NCBI GenBank assembly: GCA_029939505.1
Contig: JAOZSV010000015.1
Coordinates: 1 to 38,926 of the forward strand
Direction: 5' to 3'
From: Thiotrichaceae bacterium
Lineage (GTDB): Bacteria; Pseudomonadota; Gammaproteobacteria; Beggiatoales; Beggiatoaceae
DNA length: 38,926 bases
Shown here: positions 8,302 to 15,705 of the stretch, piece by piece
Numbering within the stretch: the stretch's first letter is position 1
How the letters are laid out: the number at the start of each line of letters is the position of its first letter
Program-made: the position numbers and the translations under genes
Notes under the pieces: generated by a model
Seen by the model: the letters and a program-made list of their open reading frames with translations, nothing else
Told to the model about the DNA's origin: nothing
Database searches by the model: none

Positions 8302-8859
8302 TTAAAGGGTTGAATAAGAACTTTTTCTAAGTTCACTATGAGTTAAATGTTCACTACTGGTATTTATCCGACTAAATATATCTTTCCTAATTGCAATATC
8401 AGCCTTACTTAATACAATTACTCGGAAATCTCTATTTTCAATAAAACGTTGCCATCGTTTTGGTAAATCGGAAAATTTAGATTCTTTAATATTGCTCAAT
8501 ATCTTTAAATCAATAAGAACCAAATCATTCTTACAAAATTCAACTAATGTTTGTATTCTTTGTGAACCATCAATAATTTCTAATCGACCATTTTCGTCTT
8601 CAGAAACTAAAAAAGGGGTTAAAGGAGCACCCAATAAAACTGATTCAATAAATCTTGATTGTCTATCTTGCTTCCAAACAAAATTCCTCTGATAACTTGG
8701 AATATATAGTGTTGCTTCAGGATCCTTCTCTTTGCCAAATTTTGTTCTAATAACTTCAAGCGGATAATCTTTAGTACGATAATCATAAGATATTGATTTA
8801 TCTGCAATTTATTTCCCAATATCAGCTAATTCTTGTTCAGAAAATTGACTTTTTGCCAT
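8302..8859 (-). pseudogene. DUF262 (GmrSD-type N-terminal domain) protein, nonsense mutation and 3' loss
   Basis: DUF262 domains are ParB-like NTPase or nuclease modules of modification-dependent restriction and related defence proteins. From the ATG at 8859 the frame reads MAKSQFSEQELADIGK and then hits TAA at 8809-8811. Reading on without it gives IADKSISYDYRTKDYPLEV, PSYQRNFVWKQDRQSRFIES, the hallmark IIDGSQRIQTL, and RKDIFSRINTSSEHLTHSEL. The frame ends at 8302 right after LRKSSYSTL, where family members normally continue for another 100 or more residues. Both changes argue for a dead gene, although translation from an internal TTG at 8634 could make a 110-residue fragment. It heads the operon with HEPN, ATPase and TOPRIM genes. 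Confidence 0.85.
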
Positions 8860-9012
8860 AATGACTTTCTTTTAAATGTTTGAGGATACTTAGCCCTATT
8901 ATTTCACCAAGTTGAGGAGGAATTGTTATTTACTCTTATGAACATTAAGTTTCATTGAACTTTCGATAGGCGGAAGGTTTAATGTATTGCCCAATGTTTT
9001 GTAGTATTTCTT

Positions 9013-9159
9013 TTAAATAGGAGTTCTATGATCAATTCCGGTGTTAATTCTCTCAAATACGTCTCGTCTGACTTTTGCATCTACCTTTTCTGTCAGTCCA
9101 ATCATTCTTAATGTTTTTCTCTTGAATCGTCGTTGGCGAGACAAAATTAAATCATTATA
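9013..9159 (-). pseudogene. Fragment of a second DUF262 gene
   Basis: On the minus strand this reads YNDLILSRQRRFKRKTLRMI followed by GLTEKVDAKVRRDVFERINTG and a stop. This is the middle of a DUF262 domain: the segment L.SRQRRFK.KTLR.I.L..KAD...R.D.F.RINTG is a family hallmark. The corresponding part of the 8302-8859 gene (KRWQRFIENRDFRVIVLSKA) is clearly different, so this is not a recent duplicate but a remnant of another family member. It has no start; upstream it is cut by the transposase end at 9163. Confidence 0.8.
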
Positions 9160-9162
9160 AGT

Positions 9163-9346
9163 ATGCGAATTAAGAGTTAAAAGCCAATAAAAACATAGCT
9201 ACGAGTCTGCCGAAGATATGCACCATTAGACCTTTAGAAGAACGAACTTTAGAAGCGACTTGAATGTGAGTTTTTTCTTGAATCCAATTGAAAAGAGATT
9301 CAATGGATTGACGAACTCGACTAACAATGCGAATTAAGAGTTAAAA
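9163..9346 (-). mobile_element. Transposase C-terminal remnant with duplicated IS end
   Basis: The minus strand of 9170-9328 encodes IVSRVRQSIESLFNWIQEKT, then HIQVASKVRSSKGLMVHIFG and RLVAMFLLAFNS before a stop. This is the typical C-terminus of a DDE transposase (the R.SIES.FNWI.EKT..Q.ASKVRS..GL..H.FG pattern). The stop codon lies in the motif TTTTAACTCTTAATTCGCAT, apparently the IS end. The same end is repeated in the same orientation at 9327-9346, so two truncated 3' ends are stacked. Single copies of this end also occur at about 23446-23465 and 33319-33338. Confidence 0.75.
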
Positions 9347-9363
9347 TTTTGGTGTTATTTTGA

Positions 9364-9489
9364 AGTCCAACGCTTTAGCTTTGGAATAGGAGTCCAACGC
9401 TTTAGCTTTGGGTGTTTCTTGGAGTCCAACGCTTTAGCTTTGGGTGTTTTTGAGGCTAAAGTTTTTTGAAGAAAAACTTTAGCCTCAAA
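9364..9489. repeat. Triple AGTCCAACGCTTTAGCTTTG repeat and a palindrome
   Basis: Three head-to-tail copies of the AGTCCAACGCTTTAGCTTTG unit occupy 9364-9442. They are followed by a 41-bp palindrome TTTGAGGCTAAAG...CTTTAGCCTCAAA (9449-9489), a TTCGAGG family variant with matching changes at both ends (TTTGAGG/CCTCAAA). The block lies 28 bp downstream of the nuoB stop. Confidence 0.85.
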
Positions 9490-9516
9490 TGGACTCCAGA
9501 AAAAAACCAAACCCGC

Positions 9517-9999
9517 CTAGCTCACACGCGCAATCGTATCAGTCCGTTTAATTTTCTCTTGCAATTGCAAAATGCCATAAAGTAAAGCCTCTGGCGTGGG
9601 CGGACAACCGGGTATATAAATATCAACCGGGACAATCCGATCACAGCCACGCACTACAGAATAAGAGTAATGATAATAACCACCCCCATTCGCACAAGAA
9701 CCCATTGAAATCACCCAGCGCGGATTGGGCATTTGATCATACACCTTACGCAGGGCAGGAGCCATCTTATTAGTCAAAGTCCCCGCGACGATCATCACAT
9801 CAGATTGACGAGGGCTTGGTCTAAAAACAATGCCAAAGCGATCCAAATCATAACGCGATGCCCCCGCGTGCATCATTTCCACAGCACAACAAGCTAAACC
9901 AAAAGTCACTGGCCACATAGAACCTGTACGCGCCCAATTTATCAAGGCATCTGCCGATGTGGTGACAAAGCCTTTTTCCAGAATACCTTCTACTCCCAT
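9517..9999 (-). CDS. nuoB: NADH-quinone oxidoreductase subunit B
   Basis: NuoB carries the terminal N2 [4Fe-4S] cluster of respiratory complex I and passes electrons to quinone. The 160-residue protein has all four ligands: the adjacent Cys37-Cys38 ([12 protein letters not shown]), Cys102 ([14 protein letters not shown]) and Cys132 (PGCPP). The start at 9999 (MGVEGIL) is preferred over one 21 bp upstream because it matches the family and follows AAGGGGG by 7 nt. It overlaps the nuoA stop by 10 nt. The expected nuoC does not follow; instead there is repeat debris, so nuoAB is detached from the remaining complex I genes. Confidence 0.97.
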   Translation of the reverse strand: MGVEGILEKGFVTTSADALINWARTGSMWPVTFGLACCAVEMMHAGASRYDLDRFGIVFRPSPRQSDVMIVAGTLTNKMAPALRKVYDQMPNPRWVISMGSCANGGGYYHYSYSVVRGCDRIVPVDIYIPGCPPTPEALLYGILQLQEKIKRTDTIARVS

Positions 10000-10346
10000 T
10001 CTAACGCCCCCTTTTTCCATTCATAAGCAAAACCAATCACCAAAATCGCTAAAAATATCATCATAGCGACAAACCCAAACAGTCCAATATCCTTGAACAC
10101 CACTGCCCAGGGAAATAAAAATGCGATTTCAAGATCGAAGATAATAAACAAAATAGCAATTAAGTAATAACGCACATCAAATTTCATGCGTGCATCTTCA
10201 AAAGCCTCAAAACCACATTCATAAGGCGAATTTTTTTCTGGATCAGGTTGGCGCGTGCCTAGAAAAAAACCGAGTATAGGCATAATCAAGCCTATCGCCA
10301 AACCAATAATAATAAACAACAAGATAGGAAAATAATTTTCTAACAT
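9990..10346 (-). CDS. nuoA: NADH-quinone oxidoreductase subunit A
   Basis: NuoA is a small membrane subunit of complex I next to the quinone channel. The 118-residue product has three hydrophobic helices (about 5-29, 62-84 and 89-110) and the family block [23 protein letters not shown] with its conserved cysteine loop (split here for length: [20 protein letters not shown]). AAGGG lies 7 nt before the ATG. It is cotranscribed with nuoB. Confidence 0.97.
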   Translation of the reverse strand: MLENYFPILLFIIIGLAIGLIMPILGFFLGTRQPDPEKNSPYECGFEAFEDARMKFDVRYYLIAILFIIFDLEIAFLFPWAVVFKDIGLFGFVAMMIFLAILVIGFAYEWKKGALEWE

Positions 10347-10375
10347 TGGATACCCTTTTTAGTTGTCCATGTTTT

Positions 10376-10381
10376 ATTATA
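10376..10381 (-). promoter_or_regulatory. Putative -10 box for nuoAB
   Basis: A consensus TATAAT on the minus strand, 29 nt before the nuoA start codon. No good -35 hexamer is seen 17 nt upstream, where the sequence runs into the AATGGTGAATTATT tandem repeat. Confidence 0.4.
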
Positions 10382-10385
10382 CTAA

Positions 10386-10545
10386 CTAATGGTGAATTAT
10401 TAATGGTGAATTATTAATGGTGAATTATTAATTATTCAAACCATTCACCATTCGAGGTTTGAGTTTTTTAAAGAAAAACTCAAACCTCGAAACCATTCAC
10501 CATTCACCATTCACCATTCACCATTCACCATTAATAATTAATCAA
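10386..10545. repeat. AATGGTGAATTATT and ATTCACC tandem repeats around a palindrome
   Basis: The left side has three AATGGTGAATTATT units. The right side has CATTCAC-type heptamers in tandem (ATTCACC repeated about six times) ending in ATTAATAATTAAT. Together they form a large imperfect inverted repeat. In the middle sits a 41-bp TTCGAGG palindrome with inner arm TTTGAG (10451-10491), placed exactly between ACCA and ACCA of the heptamer array. It lies between the divergent nuoA and the zinc peptidase gene. Confidence 0.85.
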
Positions 10546-10578
10546 TTATTAAAATAATTAGCTTTGAGAGGGATTTTT

Positions 10579-11262
10579 ATGCCTTTTCTTATTTTACTAC
10601 TATTATTACTCGCTATTATTTTTGTTCCCCAATTTTGGGCGAAACGAGTATTGACTAAATATAGTAAGCACCGCGAAGATTTTCCAGGCACAGGAGGAGA
10701 GTTTGCACAACATTTATTGAATGAATTCAATATGTCAAATGTCAAAGTTGAAGTCACTGAAACAGGTGATCATTATGATCCCAGAGAAAAAACAGTGCGC
10801 CTCAGCCAAGCCAACTGGGAAGGTCAATCATTGACAGCAATAGCAACCGCCGCACATGAAGTCGGACATGCCATCCAGGATAAGATAGGTTATCAACCTT
10901 TACAAGCCCGCACTCGATTAGTTCTCATTGCACAAGTCGCGGAAAAAATCGGAGCAGGTTTAATGGTAATGATACCTATAATCACGATTATAGCGCATCT
11001 TCCTGCGGCTGGCGTATTAATGTTTTTGGGCGGCATGGCGAGTTTAGGCGCGTCGGTGGTGGTTCATTTGATGACTTTGCCTGTTGAATGGGATGCCAGT
11101 TTCAAACGCGCCTTGCCGATTTTAGCGAAGGGCGAATATCTTTCTAATAAAGATCAAAGGGCAGCGCGAAAAATTCTGACGGCTTGCGCGTTGACTTATG
11201 TAGCAGGTTCATTGGCAAGTCTGCTAAATCTGTGGCGATGGATTGCTATTTTGAAACGGTGA
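10579..11262 (+). CDS. Membrane zinc metallopeptidase, YugP/Zn_peptidase_2 family
   Basis: A 227-residue membrane protein of the YugP family. It has an N-terminal hydrophobic helix (FLILLLLLLAIIFVPQFWA), the zinc-binding HEVGH motif after TAIATAA, two further membrane segments (about 119-160) and a C-terminal segment ending in ALTYVAGSLASLLNLWRW. Substrates are unknown for the family. The ATG at 10579 follows GAGAGGG and is preferred to the TTG at 10564. It appears monocistronic. Confidence 0.9.
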   Translation: MPFLILLLLLLAIIFVPQFWAKRVLTKYSKHREDFPGTGGEFAQHLLNEFNMSNVKVEVTETGDHYDPREKTVRLSQANWEGQSLTAIATAAHEVGHAIQDKIGYQPLQARTRLVLIAQVAEKIGAGLMVMIPIITIIAHLPAAGVLMFLGGMASLGASVVVHLMTLPVEWDASFKRALPILAKGEYLSNKDQRAARKILTACALTYVAGSLASLLNLWRWIAILKR

Positions 11263-11541
11263 TTGTTTTAATTATTAATTATTAATTATTAATTATTAAT
11301 GCGAATTTCCGTCAAAGAAATCCGATTTTTGAAAAAAATCGGATTTCTAAAATCCGCTTCAGCTTTGGGCGTTTTTCCGTCAAAGAAATCCGATTTTTTT
11401 GTTCTAAAATAGTATTTCTAAAATCAACATTTTTAAAATCAATCAAAAACGAATAGCGGAGCAGGTTCATACTATTTGATCCAAAAATCCTGTATAATGC
11501 AGCTTAAAAATTTTAAATGCGATATTTAATGAGGTTAATCA
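11263..11541. other. Repeat-rich intergenic region with tpiA promoter candidate
   Basis: AATTATT heptamers (about 11271-11300) are followed by an AGAAATCCGA palindrome (11316-11348) and a second half-copy (11385-11400). A TATAAT at 11493-11498, 44 nt before the tpiA start, is a -10 candidate; no clear -35 is found at 17 nt. The block AAAACGAATAGCGG...AGGTTCAT (11446-11470) recurs at about 33260-33284 and marks another repeat end. Confidence 0.5.
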
Positions 11542-12294
11542 ATGCGTCAATCACTGGTTGTTGGCAATTGGAAAATGAATGGTTCGATTCAAAGTAACCA
11601 ATCATTACTTGATAGTCTGAAAGAAAACATTAAAAGCGTACAACATGCTCAAATTGGAATCTGCGCCCCCTTTGTGTATTTGCAACAAGTGAGCGAATTA
11701 TTAAAAGGAACGCAGATTGCTTGGGGAGCGCAAAATATTTCTCACAAAGATTCTGGAGCCTTTACAGGGGAAGTCGCAGCTTCTATGTTGCTCGACTTTG
11801 ATTGTAAATATGTGATTATAGGACATTCGGAGCGTCGCCATTTATATGGTGAAAGTGATCAACTTGTCGCAGAAAAATATGTTAAAGCACAATCTGTTGG
11901 TTTAATACCCATTTTATGTGTCGGTGAATTACTTGAACAACGTGAGGCGGGAGAAACTGAAAACGTCGTTGAACAACAATTAAATGCGATAATTAATTTA
12001 CAAGGTGTTGCTTCTTTAAGCCAATCTGTGATAGCCTATGAACCCGTTTGGGCAATTGGCACTGGCAAAACGGCAACACCCCAACAAGCCCAAGACGTTC
12101 ATGCCTTTATTCGCCAAAGAATTGCTGAACAAGATGCAGTGGTTGCAGAAAATGTGCAAATCCTGTATGGTGGCAGTGTCAATGGCAGCAATGCCGCCCA
12201 ATTATTTTCTATGCCAGATATTGACGGGGGCTTGATTGGCGGCGCGTCATTGAAAGCCAATGAATTTTTAACCATTTCCCAAGCCGCCCAATAA
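11542..12294 (+). CDS. tpiA: Triosephosphate isomerase
   Basis: TpiA interconverts dihydroxyacetone phosphate and glyceraldehyde 3-phosphate in glycolysis and gluconeogenesis. The 250-residue protein has the catalytic residues Lys11 (GNWKMN), His95 (IIGHSERR) and Glu167 (AYEPVWAIGTGK), and the phosphate-binding ILYGGSV. GAGG lies upstream of the ATG. secG follows after 11 nt, and the tpiA-secG-tRNA-Leu order is the one that precedes nuoA in many proteobacteria. Confidence 0.98.
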   Translation: MRQSLVVGNWKMNGSIQSNQSLLDSLKENIKSVQHAQIGICAPFVYLQQVSELLKGTQIAWGAQNISHKDSGAFTGEVAASMLLDFDCKYVIIGHSERRHLYGESDQLVAEKYVKAQSVGLIPILCVGELLEQREAGETENVVEQQLNAIINLQGVASLSQSVIAYEPVWAIGTGKTATPQQAQDVHAFIRQRIAEQDAVVAENVQILYGGSVNGSNAAQLFSMPDIDGGLIGGASLKANEFLTISQAAQ

Positions 12295-12305
12295 GAAATT
12301 AAATT

Positions 12306-12686
12306 ATGTTACAAGAAATACTTACAATTGCTCATGTTTTCCTTTGTGTTGGACTCATTGGACTCATATTAATCCAACATGGTAAAGGAGCAGATGCGGG
12401 TGCCGCCTTTGGTAGTGGCGCATCTGGCACTGTATTTGGTAGTCAAGGATCGTCTTCGTTTTTAACTCGTACCACAGGCATTTTAGCGACGATATTTTTT
12501 ATAACGTGCCTCGCATTGGCTTATTTTTCTATACAACAGATAAAAACGCCTCAAAGTGTGGTTAAAGATGCACCAACGACTATAACGACTGAACCTGAGT
12601 TGCCCGCCGACACCAATAGCGAATTGCCACCTGTGGATGATGTACCTACGATACCAGTGGATAGTGAAGTGCCTTCAATTCCGTAG
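12306..12686 (+). CDS. secG: Preprotein translocase subunit SecG
   Basis: SecG is the small membrane subunit of the SecYEG translocon and speeds up SecA-driven export. The 126-residue protein has two membrane helices (about 3-22 and 55-75) around the conserved GLILIQHGKGADAGAAFGSG and GSQGSSSFLTR segments. The C-terminal 40 residues are a proline- and acid-rich tail (EPELPADTNSELPPVDDVPT) that is cytosolic or periplasmic and not conserved. It forms an operon with tpiA. Confidence 0.96.
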   Translation: MLQEILTIAHVFLCVGLIGLILIQHGKGADAGAAFGSGASGTVFGSQGSSSFLTRTTGILATIFFITCLALAYFSIQQIKTPQSVVKDAPTTITTEPELPADTNSELPPVDDVPTIPVDSEVPSIP

Positions 12687-12691
12687 TAACT

Positions 12692-12724
12692 AAACCTGAC
12701 AGGTTTTAAAAACCTGTCAGGTTT
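12692..12724. repeat. AAACCTGACAGGTTT palindrome, possible secG terminator
   Basis: Perfect 16-bp arms, AAACCTGACAGGTTTT and its complement, start 5 nt after the secG stop. There is no T-run on the plus strand after the stem, so it is not a classical intrinsic terminator. The same core occurs at about 27231-27245 and 27290-27295, so it is an interspersed repeat that may have been co-opted. Confidence 0.7.
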
Positions 12725-12742
12725 GAAGCACAAAAAAAATGG

Positions 12743-12771
12743 TTGACATTCCATACATTTTACTATAAAAT
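12743..12771 (+). promoter_or_regulatory. Promoter of tRNA-Leu
   Basis: TTGACA (12743-12748) and TAAAAT (12766-12771) are separated by 17 nt, a near-consensus sigma-70 promoter. Transcription would begin near 12778, about 47 nt before the mature tRNA 5' end. It shows the tRNA has its own promoter after secG. Confidence 0.7.
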
Positions 12772-12824
12772 TCGTTACCAGAATAGTTTGACACAATAAT
12801 TTTTAGACCTCAATTTGGGGTATT

Positions 12825-12910
12825 GCCGATGTGGTGGAATTTGGTAGACACGCCGTCTTGAGGGGGCGGTGGCGTAAGCCGTGCCAGTTCGAGTCTGGCC
12901 ATCGGCACCA
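12825..12910 (+). tRNA. tRNA-Leu (anticodon GAG)
   Basis: The acceptor stem GCCGATG pairs with CATCGGC and the gene encodes its ACCA end. The D arm TGGTGGAATTTGGTAGACAC, the anticodon stem CCGTC/GGCGG with loop TTGAGGG (anticodon GAG), a long variable arm typical of Leu (TGGCGTAAGCC region) and the T arm with GTTCGAGTC are all present. A run of nine T follows at once (12911-12919), which can serve as terminator. It reads CUC and CUU codons. Confidence 0.97.
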
Positions 12911-13120
12911 TTTTTTTTTGACTTGCTATCCCTCAATTTCTTCTTTACGCTAATCTTCAATTTCTATAGACCTCTTTATTTTGTAAATTATTGATTTAAA
13001 AAATAAAATTTAATTTAATAGAAAGGAGGTCTAATGTTCACCCATTTATTGAGAACCAAACTCAAAAAATGTTTTTTTTGCAAGAATTTCTTTCACCATT
13101 TGATTAGGAGAAATTTCATT

Positions 13121-13789
13121 ATGAATAAGCCATTTCAATTTCCATTCAAAAAAACCGCCTTATCTGTTGCTATTTTAACTGCCTTAGGTTTAGGAGCTAA
13201 CGTCAACTCAGAACCTTCTGCGACTTATACACCAATACTTAGTGATTCAACCAAGGCTGGAGAAATCCGTTTCGATAAAATGATGGTAGAGCTTTACAAT
13301 CCACTAACAGATGATCCGACGGGGGAATACGCGATATTTGAAGCAGGGGGAAATCCTCTCGTTTTAGATGTACTCCCTGGTTATCAGGACACCCGTATTC
13401 CACCTTCAACAATCGCCGCCTTAAACGGAGCGGGTTTATTTGGAATCGCGTCATTATTTCCAGCTGCACCGACTCCTATTCCCACAATTGCGTTTACTCT
13501 CCCTGTGTGTTCTGCCGCACAACTTGGGGGTTCGATGGACATACAAAATGTAAACACAGGCGCAGCAATTAATGCAAACTTTGGAAGCATTGTAACTTAC
13601 TCAGCAAAACAAGAAACGTTATGTATTCCCAGTCTTGCCATATCTGATGTAGTCGTATTGCCAGGCGGTCAAATTACTTTGCTCCCGCCAAGAGATTGCA
13701 ATGAAGTCGTTCTGAAAACATCAACAACACAACCAGATGTGTTGAAAGTTGAGAATATGTTCAGAGTTTCCTTTACTCTTTGTCAGTGA
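13121..13789 (+). CDS. Exported protein of unknown function
   Basis: I do not recognise the family. From the ATG at 13121 (preceded by AGGAG) the 222-residue product starts with a signal peptide: NKPFQFPFKK, hydrophobic TALSVAILTALGLGA, and a likely cleavage near NVNSE. The mature part is rich in Pro, Ala and Thr with four well-spaced cysteines (LPVCSAA, ETLCIPS, RDCNEV, FTLCQ), which suggests two disulfides in the periplasm or outside. An in-frame ATG at 13034 has a much better Shine-Dalgarno (AAAGGAGGT, 4 nt away) and would add 29 residues rich in Lys, Phe, His and Cys, giving an unusually long n-region. Either start could be used. Confidence 0.75.
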   Translation: MNKPFQFPFKKTALSVAILTALGLGANVNSEPSATYTPILSDSTKAGEIRFDKMMVELYNPLTDDPTGEYAIFEAGGNPLVLDVLPGYQDTRIPPSTIAALNGAGLFGIASLFPAAPTPIPTIAFTLPVCSAAQLGGSMDIQNVNTGAAINANFGSIVTYSAKQETLCIPSLAISDVVVLPGGQITLLPPRDCNEVVLKTSTTQPDVLKVENMFRVSFTLCQ

Positions 13790-14289
13790 TTGATGGCAAG
13801 TACAACGGATTTGGGAATGAAACGGATTGTTTTAAAAGACAAATAAAATTTAACTCTTTGATTTTTGTACAGGACATTTTTTCTTGTTAGAATCAGAATT
13901 GACAGAATTTGAGAATTTTCAGAATTAAAAATCAAATTCGTTTTCAAGGTTGGTGTTTTTTTTAACTAAAACCTCGAATCGACTCAAATTGATTTATGAA
14001 GTTTTAAATTCTGAAAATTCTCAAATTCTGAAAATTCTGATTCTAACAAGAAAGTGATTTAAATCAATGAATTATAAAAAAATGTCCTGCACAAACAATA
14101 GCTTCGCCAATTACCCTTCCAATTTCTTTTTAATCCCTCTTCATAGAACCTCTTGCAAAACTTGCTTTTTCGAGCTTAGAAATCCGATTTTTTTCAAAAA
14201 TCGGATTTCTTAAACCTTTTGTGAAGGTTTTTGCCTCCACTATATAATTCCAACAATAACTCTTAACAATTAACTAACATGAAGTCATT
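13790..14289. repeat. 500-bp gene-free stretch with nested inverted repeats
   Basis: The outer element has GTACAGGACATTTTTT (13867-13882) facing AAAAAAATGTCCTGCAC (14076-14092). Within it lie the arms TTCTTGTTAGAATCAGAATT (13881-13900) and their inverted copy (about 14000-14053), related to the 2340-2600 element, and at its centre a decayed TTCGAGG palindrome half (ACTAAAACCTCGAA, about 13965-13978). To the right are a repeat end CCTCTTGCAAAACTTGC (14151-14165) and an AGAAATCCGA palindrome (14178-14210). No gene is seen. Confidence 0.75.
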
Positions 14290-15030
14290 ATGAACTTTCA
14301 CGATTTTATTGCTTCTCTGACTAAGGAAGACTTAGAAAAAATTACACAGGAATTTAACAAATTAAAGAATGAAATACCCACTTACACTTTTAGCCAAATT
14401 GAACATAAAGATTTAAGAAAATTATTTGATATTGAAAGAATATTTGATCATAAAATTTTTGATTCTTGGTTCAATTTTGAGATTATTTTAACAGATGAAG
14501 AGGTTTTATTTTTAACCGAACTTTTAAAGCAAGAAATTGATTTAATTAGAATTTATAATGAAGAAGATTTAAAAATACATTTTGTGTCGCCTATTTTGAA
14601 TAAAGTGAATTTTAAATCTTTAAAAAATAAAATACGAGATTTTTATGAAGAAACTTTGATTTATGAAACGAATGATTTTATTATAAAAGGTGTAACAGAT
14701 TTTGTAGTCGCAAAAGGTTTAGAATATCCTGAAAAACCTTATTTTTTCATCCAGGAATTTAAAAAGGGACTTCAATATTCAAATCCTGAACCCCAGTTGT
14801 TAGCAGAATTGATTAGTGCAGTCGAATTGAATAATTTCAAACAAATGAAAGGGGCATTCATAATCGGTGAAAATTGGAATTTCGTGATTTTAAACAAACT
14901 TGATCAAAATAAATATCAGTATTTTATCAGTCGCACATTTAATGCAACTCAAATTAATGATTTGGAATGTATTTATAAAAATTTACTTTTCATCAAACAT
15001 CTTTTTCTATCTGATTCTGTTCAAAGCTAA
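14290..15030 (+). CDS. Hypothetical protein with PD-(D/E)XK nuclease-like core
   Basis: A 246-residue AT-rich gene product of no named family that I can identify. The N-terminal half is helical and charged. The segment IIKGVTDFVVAKG (Asp137) followed by PYFFIQEFKKG (Glu156, Lys158) and a helix with Q.LAELISAVELN has the D-(x18)-E-x-K spacing of PD-(D/E)XK nucleases, and GAFIIGENWNFVIL fits the next strand. It stands alone, so a role in defence or mobile DNA is only a guess. The last codons and the stop (GTTCAAAGCTAA) come from an interspersed repeat at 15021-15067, so the original C-terminus may have been replaced. Confidence 0.65.
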   Translation: MNFHDFIASLTKEDLEKITQEFNKLKNEIPTYTFSQIEHKDLRKLFDIERIFDHKIFDSWFNFEIILTDEEVLFLTELLKQEIDLIRIYNEEDLKIHFVSPILNKVNFKSLKNKIRDFYEETLIYETNDFIIKGVTDFVVAKGLEYPEKPYFFIQEFKKGLQYSNPEPQLLAELISAVELNNFKQMKGAFIIGENWNFVILNKLDQNKYQYFISRTFNATQINDLECIYKNLLFIKHLFLSDSVQS

Positions 15031-15067
15031 AACGTTGAAACTCCTCAAAGCTAAAGCGTTGAACTCC
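15021..15067. repeat. Two CAAAGCTAAAGCGTTGAACTCC-type units
   Basis: Two tandem units (TCAAAGCTAAAACGTTGAAACTC and the more typical AAAGCTAAAGCGTTGAACTCC, here quoted in part) of the interspersed family seen at 9364-9442 and 23313-23400. The first supplies the stop codon of the upstream gene. Confidence 0.8.
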
Positions 15068-15150
15068 AAAAACTCCACCTTGTCAATCCAATTCATACCA
15101 TTTTCTCCGCAAAATAACGCTTCACAACTCTAAATTTATAAAAAACCATA

Positions 15151-15699
15151 ATGTCCCAAAATCCAAACAATCTAATTTGGATCGATCTGGAAATGACAGG
15201 GCTCGATCCCTATAAAAATACCATTATAGAAATAGCAACCCTTGTAACAGATGTTCATCTCAACGTGATTGAAGAAGGTCCCATATTAGCCATTCATCAA
15301 AGCGATGAAGTGCTGGCTGGGATGGATGAATGGTGTACGACTCACCACAGCCAATCAGGGCTAACTGAACGGGTGCAGCAAAGCAATATCGAACTCAAAA
15401 CGGCTGAACGTCTCACGCTAAATTTTCTTCAACGACATGTCCCTGCTAGTACTTCTCCGATATGTGGTAATTCAATTGGTCAAGATAGACGATTTTTATA
15501 TCACTATATGCCTGATTTAGAAGGATATTTTCATTATCGCCATATAGATGTCAGTACCCTGAAGGAACTGGCACAACGTTGGTTGCCTCAGTTAGCCAAA
15601 TTTGAAAAAGAGTCTAAACATCTCGCCATGAATGATATTTACGAATCCATTGAAGAGCTTAAATACTATCGTCAACATTTTTTGCGGCTGGCTATTTAA
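15151..15699 (+). CDS. orn: Oligoribonuclease
   Basis: Orn is the essential 3'-5' exoribonuclease that degrades 2-5-nt RNA and pGpG, the last step of mRNA and cyclic-di-GMP turnover. The 182-residue protein is of the normal length. DEDDh exonuclease residues are Asp12 and Glu14 ([10 protein letters not shown]), Asp112 ([10 protein letters not shown]), His157 and Asp162 ([10 protein letters not shown]). It stands alone between repeats. Confidence 0.97.
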   Translation: MSQNPNNLIWIDLEMTGLDPYKNTIIEIATLVTDVHLNVIEEGPILAIHQSDEVLAGMDEWCTTHHSQSGLTERVQQSNIELKTAERLTLNFLQRHVPASTSPICGNSIGQDRRFLYHYMPDLEGYFHYRHIDVSTLKELAQRWLPQLAKFEKESKHLAMNDIYESIEELKYYRQHFLRLAI

Positions 15700-15705
15700 A
15701 ATGAG

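Larger units (their letters stand above)
8860..9516. other. Gene-free debris between the defence operon and nuoB
   Basis: No intact gene is seen in these 657 bases. They hold a DUF262 fragment (9013-9159), a transposase tail with two copies of its end (9163-9346), three AGTCCAACGCTTTAGCTTTG repeats (9364-9442) and a palindrome (9449-9489). The operon's promoter presumably lies in about 8870-8960, but no convincing -35/-10 pair was recognised. Confidence 0.7.

Noticed and set aside
12775-12960. Minus-strand 61-codon frame over the tRNA region
   Set aside because: It is antisense to a clear tRNA-Leu gene.
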